From assembly GCA_947311845.1 (NCBI GenBank), contig CAMZMU010000062.1, positions 51,022,380 to 51,086,379 on the forward strand: a stretch of 64,000 nucleotides of DNA, read 5' to 3'. Shown here piece by piece: positions 58,234-64,000 of this stretch (position 1 is the first letter of the stretch; each line of letters begins with the position of its first letter). The notes under the pieces are model-generated. The model searched no databases, was not told the DNA's origin, and saw only the letters and a program-made list of their open reading frames with translations. The position numbers were made by a program, and so were the translations under genes. The stretch comes from Poa pratensis (taxonomy: Eukaryota; Streptophyta; Magnoliopsida; Poales; Poaceae).

Positions 58234-59700
58234 TGATAACCCACAAGTATAGGGGATCGCGTGTAGCCTTTTCGATAAGTAAGAGTGTCGAACCGAATGA
58301 GGAGCTAAAGGTAGGATAAGTATTCTCTCAAGTTCTATCAACCACTGATACAACTCTACGCACACTAAGCGTTTACTTTATCTAGGAAATAATACTAGAG
58401 TAATATACGGGTATGAGAGATAGCTTTGCGAGATAATAAATACAAGAAAGTAAATGTTAGTGCTGCAGCAATAAAATACACTAAGCAACCTTAAAATAAC
58501 AGTACCATGAGTGTGGAAAAGTGGCGGTATTGTGATGGCTTTGTCCAAGATTAATTAGTGAAGGTACTTGGTTCATTGTCCTCGATGCAGTTTTCTACGT
58601 GGGAGAGGCTAAATATACATGCCTCCACTACTCGGGATTACAAGTACTATATGATTGGATTGTTAGCAGGCATCCGCAAATACTAACAATGCATTAAGTT
58701 TCCCCAACCATAGCCTTAAGTTCAAGGTCCTCTTACTCCCATACGTGCAACTAACCGGTTCGCGTTCTTAGGTTTCTATCACTCCGGCAGAATCCCCGCT
58801 TCGTTTACAAATACTACCAACCCTATGGTGTTTGATCCATGCGCGCACAAATATAATGGACACCAAAGGACAGTACCATATCAACATACAACTCTAATGA
58901 ACCAAATACATTCAACCATTCAATCTAAGACAAATAAACTACGGAAACATGACGTAGATCACAGGATAAATATTATAGCATCAACCACCATGTTTACATA
59001 GGACGGTACAGAGGTTTGTGGGAGGATGAACCACTGTATACAAGGAGGAATTGGCGGTGGAGATGGCGGTGAAGATGGCGGAGAGGCAGCGAGAGGCGCA
59101 GGGCGGGCGGCCCGGCGGTGGCGCGGGGGCTCCTCCTGCGCCGCTGGTTCCATGGGGGAGCGTCGCCCATTAGCCCTCTTCCTTCATGGCTTCTTGGGAG
59201 CCCTCCCCCATGGAGATGGGATCCATGGGGAGGCAAAAACATGGCTTTGGTGGCTGCAAATTCGTGGGTATGGGGTGTCCTCCACGACCTAGGGTTTCCT
59301 GACTCTCGGATTCCCCTCTAGGGTTTCAGTAAATCGGGTTTTCTCCGCCGTCCGGACTCCGATTGGGCCGAATTTTAATTCTAGAATTATTACGAGAAAA
59401 TGCCCTGCAACTTTCGCGACTAGACTTTTTCCATTTGACGTCATCTTCGGCCGAAACGGGTCGATCTTTGAAAATAGTTTTCAGACAGATTTCGGAAAGT
59501 CCAAATTCGACTCCAACAATATTTCCTCTTGTATTGTTGATAATTTCTACACATCAAAGAGTAAAATAAGAACATTGTGCACTTTTGCAACATTAGTAGG
59601 TTAGTCCAAATAAATAATAAACTTAATATAAAAACAAGTGCTAAAAGCATAAAAATGGCATGAAACAATCAAAAATTATAGATACGTTTTGGACGTATCA
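58234..59700 (-). repeat. 3' LTR of the LARD-like element
   Basis: TG...CA ends; flanked on the left by GTTAG (58229-58233), the candidate target duplication whose partner lies outside the window. Frames at 58994-59320 on both strands are not recognised. Confidence 0.88.
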
Positions 59701-61310
59701 ACATCCCCAAGCTTAATTCCTGCTCGTCCTCGAGTAGGTAAATGATAACAAAATAATTTTTGATTGTAAATGCTATGATCAGGTCTTTAACAATTGCATG
59801 ATGTATGGATAATAAAACTTAGCAATCATGTTTCCTAATGAAAAGTATCAACGAACTAAGAGCTCATAACATGAAATTTCTAAACATCAACAAGATTGTA
59901 ATGATCATAATAAAGCATGATAGAGTGGTATCTCGCTTGCCCTTAATTGTGGAGCAAAACATAAATGCCAAGGCACCTCTGAAGTTCAAGTGAAGACTAG
60001 ATATAAAGATATCAAAGATAAAAGCATCATAGTTATACCTCAATTAATCGTATTCTGGGACAAGCACATTACACTAAGAACGGCAGTTATGCTCTCGAAG
60101 AAGTGCTCAAAGAAAGGATGGTGACTCAACATAAAAATAAAAGATTGGCCCTTCGCAGAGGGAAGCAGGGATTAACATGTGCTAGAGCTTTTTATTTTAA
60201 AACAGAGGTAAAAATGTTTTGAGAGGTGTTTGTTAATTGTCAACGAATGGTAGCGGTGATGAAAACAGTATTCTCCCTGTCAAACAGACTTTTAAGAGCG
60301 GCTCCCATGAAGGACGTTATTTCTACCAGCAAGGCAGATCATCCCTCTTTCTCTTTGGTTTACACACGCAGGTATTTCACTGTTTGTCATTGCTTACTGA
60401 TGAATCAGGGCAAAAGTGTGAAAGAATTAATGGTTAAAGTTGTAATTAATTGGGACTGGGCACCCCGTTGCCAGCTCTTTTTGCAAAATTAAGGATAAGC
60501 GGATGTATATGCCCTAGTCCAGGTGTGTAAAAGTCCATTTGACAAGTAGAATAAAGCATAACCCACTACTTCCTCATGAGCTGGTAAACATTGACACAAA
60601 AAGGAAATATTTTGAAGTTTTAAAGGTAGCACATGCAAATTTACTTGGAATGGTTGAAATACCATGCATAGAATTTTTGGTGGACTCTTTGGGATAACTT
60701 GGTTTTAAGGATTTGGATGCACGAGCAGCATTCCCGCTCAGTACAAGTGAAGGCTAGCAATAGACTGGGAAGCGACAACCAAGAGAGCGATAACGGTCAT
60801 AATCATGCTTGCGACAAAATAAAATTAACGGAGGCATAAAAATGATACTAAAACTCTGAGGCAAAATAGATCATCAAGGCTTAATTGACTTTTTTTTTCA
60901 GTCATAACATGTGTGAGCATGTGCCAAGTCGATTCAAGTAAATATTCAGAGGAGGATACCACAATACCATACCATCTTATGAACAGGACAATGCATGTTA
61001 ATATCAAAATATCATAATATGCACTATTAGCTAGTTGGCCAACCATAAGAAAACATAAACTACTAAACAATATCATTCACACATCATTTTTAAGTTTCAA
61101 CAATAATCCATTAACCAAGTAAACGTTGAAACAGAGGATAAAAATATGTGACGATCAACTTATTAATGTAACTGGTGTTTGATGCTAAGATAAATAAATA
61201 ATAATAAGATACAGACGCTCCAAGAACAGCACATATGATGTGAAAGAATAAAATATAGTTTCACTAGAGATGACCTGATAATTTTGACGATGAAGAAGGG
61301 GATGCCTTGG

Positions 61311-62830
61311 GCATCCCCAAGCTTAGACGCTTGAGTCTTCTTGAAATATGCTGGGGAGATCCATGGGAGCATCCCCAAGCTTAAGCTCTTCACTCTTCTC
61401 CATCCTATTATATCACTCTTCCTCTTGACCCTTGAAAACTTCCGTCACACCAAACTCAAAGTAAATCTCATTAGAGGGTTAGTGCACAATCAAAAACTCA
61501 CATGTTCTGTAAGGACGCAATATGACCGTTACTTTAAACATTAACTACTGCCACTAATGTTATGTGAAGCTCTTCCACCCAAAAAAGAATTCCACTCAAC
61601 ACTAGTAAAAGAGAAATGCAAAATAAAAGACATAATCTGTCTAAAACAGAACAGTCCGCAAAGACGAATTTTTTCGAGGCACTTACGTTACTCAGATCGA
61701 AAAACTTTGAACTAAAAAGATGTATACATATGTAAGGATTACGCACAAAAAATTTCAGATTTAATTCACAATCTGGTGATTTTATGAATTTCGTACAGTG
61801 AACAGCAAAATCTGTTCCTGCGCAGCAATCAAAATTTTAGCAACATCTTATCATTAGAGACTACTCTTGGCACAACAATGCATGAAAGTAAAGATACAAA
61901 GGAGTTTGCTACAGAAGTAAACAAACTCCTTGACTCAAGAAAAGAAAAATTGCAGAAATAAAAATAATGGGTTGCCTCCCATAAGCGCTTTTCTTTAACG
62001 CCTTTTAGCTAGGCACTTATTGCAATACATAATATTTTCAAAGTGCTGCTATTAAACCAAATCAAATTTTGTTTCTAAGTTACAGAAGGTTGCTTAAATG
62101 GCCAACTTCTAAATGAAAGGTAAGAACCATTAAGAATCAAATGAAAACGCAAAGAGGCCACTCTTGCAACAAAAGTCAGAATCTGTCCAAAACAGCAGCT
62201 GGAAAACGTAATTTTTAGGTGCACTTAAACATGCCGAAATTTTAGCCAATTTTTGTACATGCAGAGGATTAGGTGCTACAACATCAGTAATTTCGTGATT
62301 TTTAGAGCTTCCAGTAAAATATGAAAAATCGCGCAATGAGCAGTAGATGCTGAAAACAGAAAATCACTTTTTACATATGTATCAACTAAGCTAAAGGGTA
62401 AAACTTGGTACTTTATTTTTGATAAACTAAGAGACCAGAGGCTAAGCAAGACCTAAACATGCTAGCTACAGCAAGGAAAACTCTAAATAAAAATCAAAAG
62501 TAAAAACCAAATAAAATAAAATAAAGAACCAAACAAAGAAGCAAAACAAAAGAAAATATTTTTGTTGTTTTGAATTTATAAGTGAAAGTAAAGAAGCAAT
62601 AAAAACCAAATAAGAGTCTAATAAAACTAAAGAAGGTAAAACCAAGACATATAAAACAATTATAATACAAGTTAAAGACAATACATATCATGTGGACGGG
62701 TAATATAGAGTATGAACGAGACAACCTCATGTTAGTTGATGAATAGGGGGATGACTCGGGCATCCCCAAGCTTAGATGATTGTATCTTCTTGAATATGTT
62801 CTTGGGATGCACCTACACATCCCCAAGCTT
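61311..62830. repeat. Internal polypurine-tract-like motif copies in the LARD element
   Basis: catccccaagctt (minus: AAGCTTGGGGATG) occurs at about 59702, 61312, 61370, 62761 and 62818. The last four form two pairs, each separated by a gagtcttcttga/atcttcttgaatatg-type spacer, so 61311-61382 and 62761-62830 are duplicated modules. Confidence 0.85.
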
Positions 62831-63480
62831 GAGCTCTTGCGTCTTCTTGTTCATCTCATATCACCATATTAATTAGATCTTTAAGCTACATCCACATAAA
62901 ACTTCACAAAACTCATTAGTAGGGTTAGTACTCATTAAATAAAATCCACTCATGTTCAAGTTGAAATTTCATAATATTTATTAAACATTAGCCACTGTAA
63001 TACGAGGTTCTTATTATTTCCGTTGTCCGTCGAAAAACTAAGGAAACTTGAACCTAAGTACAATATTAAATAAACAGAATAGAAATCTGTCAAAACTGAA
63101 CAGTCTGTAAAGATGATTCAACGAGATAGTTACGTAGCTCAAATGAAAAAACTTAAAACTAATGAAAGACAGATATAATCTCAGGTTATGCACAAAAAAT
63201 TTCAGGTCAAAAATATTCTGAGATTTATCACGATTTTTTACAGAGAAGCACAAAATCTGTCTAAACTTGAACAGTCGGTAAAGATCGAATTTTTAGACAT
63301 ATTTACAAATTCAAATCAGAAAAGTTTAACTAATGAAAGAAAGTAATAAGTTTACTTTGCACTCAAAAATTTCAGATCAAGATCACGTTCTGGTGATTTT
63401 AAACATTTATACGGTGGAGCACAAAATCTGTTTCTGGACAGCAAACAAAACTATCAACTTTCAATTAACTAGAGACTATA
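61631..63480. repeat. Dispersed ~170-250-bp internal repeats of the LARD element
   Basis: Copies starting at about 61634, 62178, 63083 and 63253 share aatctgtc-aaaac-gaacagtc, gtaaagacgaattttt, acaaaaaatttcaga and tctggtgattt. A final half copy starts at about 63424 (aaaatctgtttctgg, cf. 61808). Confidence 0.75.
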
Positions 63481-63786
63481 ATTACATTTTATTTTTATGT
63501 ACAAGTATATACAATATTTACAATATTTACATGTTTTTAATGAAAAGCTTCCATGGAAAGATTTGTTTTGGTTTCATAGGCATGAACACAAGTGTTCAAG
63601 GTCGACCCCCATTTAACCATTACTCATCTTTCCAATCACTTTTCTTTTTGAAAACGTTTTTAGATAACAACTACAACTAATTTTTTTTGTAATTCGCATT
63701 CCCTATCCATAGTAAGATAAAGAACAACTTAATACTGAAAATAAAAACTATTAGAGATAAAGCAAACAAGTGCACACAAGAACATT

Positions 63787-63825
63787 AACCTACGCTATGG
63801 CTCCCCGGCAACGGCGCCAGAAAAG
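63787..63825 (-). other. Primer-binding site region of the LARD-like element
   Basis: The minus strand TTTTCTGGCGCCGTTGCCGG lies within 5 bases of the LTR end. TGGCGCC-type sites complementary to a tRNA 3' end are typical of plant Ty3/gypsy elements; tRNA-Asp is the likely primer, from general knowledge. Confidence 0.7.
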
Positions 63826-63829
63826 GTCT

Positions 63830-64000
63830 TGATAACCCACAAGTATAGGGGATCGCGTGTAGCCTTTTCGATAAGTAAGAGTGTCGAACCCAACGAGGAG
63901 CTAAAGGTAGGATAAGTATTCTCTCAAGTTCTATCAACCACTGATACAACTCTACGCACACTAAACGTTTACTTTATCTAGGAAATAATACTAGAGTAAT
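63830..64000 (-). repeat. 5' LTR of the LARD-like element (cut by the window)
   Basis: Matches 58234-58404 in order, with differences such as accgaatgagg versus acccaacgagg and actaagcg versus actaaacg. Confidence 0.9.

Larger units (their letters stand above)
58234..64000 (-). mobile_element. Non-coding LARD-like gypsy-type LTR element, truncated by the window end
   Basis: The left LTR is 58234-59700 (1467 bp, TGATAACCC...CGTATCA); the right LTR starts at 63830 and runs off the window, matching the first 171 bases of the left copy with only a few differences. Orientation is minus: beside the right LTR the minus strand reads TGGCGCCGTTGCCGGGGAG (primer-binding site), and beside the left LTR AAGCTTGGGGATGT (polypurine tract). 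The ~4.1-kb interior has no long frame and no pol motif, only AT-rich sequence with internal repeats. The sense-strand LTR start TGATACGT-cc-AAAACGTATC is of a type abundant in Triticeae. Confidence 0.88.

Noticed and set aside
1..64000. CRISPR array, operon or other prokaryotic-type system
   Set aside because: No regularly spaced short repeats with unique spacers and no prokaryotic gene organisation; all repeats are explained by transposons, microsatellites or local duplications.

Overview
The window is plant nuclear DNA. It has spliced genes with GT-AG introns, compact GC-rich first exons, Stowaway-, Tourist- and Mutator-type MITEs, tRNA-derived SINEs, and Ty1/copia and Ty3/gypsy LTR retrotransposons. 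The gene sequences are grass-like. The LTR/PPT style of the right-hand elements (a long terminal repeat whose sense strand opens TGATACGT, next to a polypurine tract AAGCTTGGGGATG) is what I associate with Triticeae. I infer a wheat/barley/Aegilops-type or closely related Pooideae genome but cannot name the species.

Left part (0-19.7 kb), gene-rich: an ILR1-like IAA-amino acid hydrolase (minus); a small conserved six-exon protein of unknown function (plus); a mitochondrial-type Cpn10 co-chaperonin (minus) sharing a short divergent promoter with a METTL21-like methyltransferase (plus). The methyltransferase has a GC-AG intron and a U12-type intron signature. Several MITEs and a tRNA-derived SINE with its target duplication sit among these genes.

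Middle (19.7-33.5 kb), repeat-rich: a Ty1/copia element with apparently identical 225-bp LTRs is interrupted inside its reverse transcriptase by a 2.3-kb gag-only LTR element, also with apparently identical LTRs. Then come a small TIR element carrying an ORF with one stop, a Stowaway MITE, and a pair of diverged AT-rich repeats around a GC-rich TIR-like element.

33.5-46 kb: a complete 11-exon CDPK-related kinase gene (CRK), a tRNA-Ala(AGC) gene with 60-70-bp tandem repeats abutting its 3' end, and a six-exon O-fucosyltransferase-like gene whose first intron begins with AT instead of GT.

Right part (47.6-64 kb), nested retrotransposons: a degenerate Ty3/gypsy element with a GGCC-rich minisatellite in its LTR and a 444-bp insertion in gag; a fragment of a second element; and a non-coding LARD-like element in minus orientation that runs off the window. 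Its interior contains five copies of its own polypurine-tract motif.

The genes look functionally unrelated, as is usual in plants. The only pair likely to share regulation is Cpn10 and the methyltransferase. I found no CRISPR array, operon or other prokaryotic-type system. The most testable oddities are the splice-site and start-site anomalies in three genes and the internal architecture of the two non-autonomous LTR elements.
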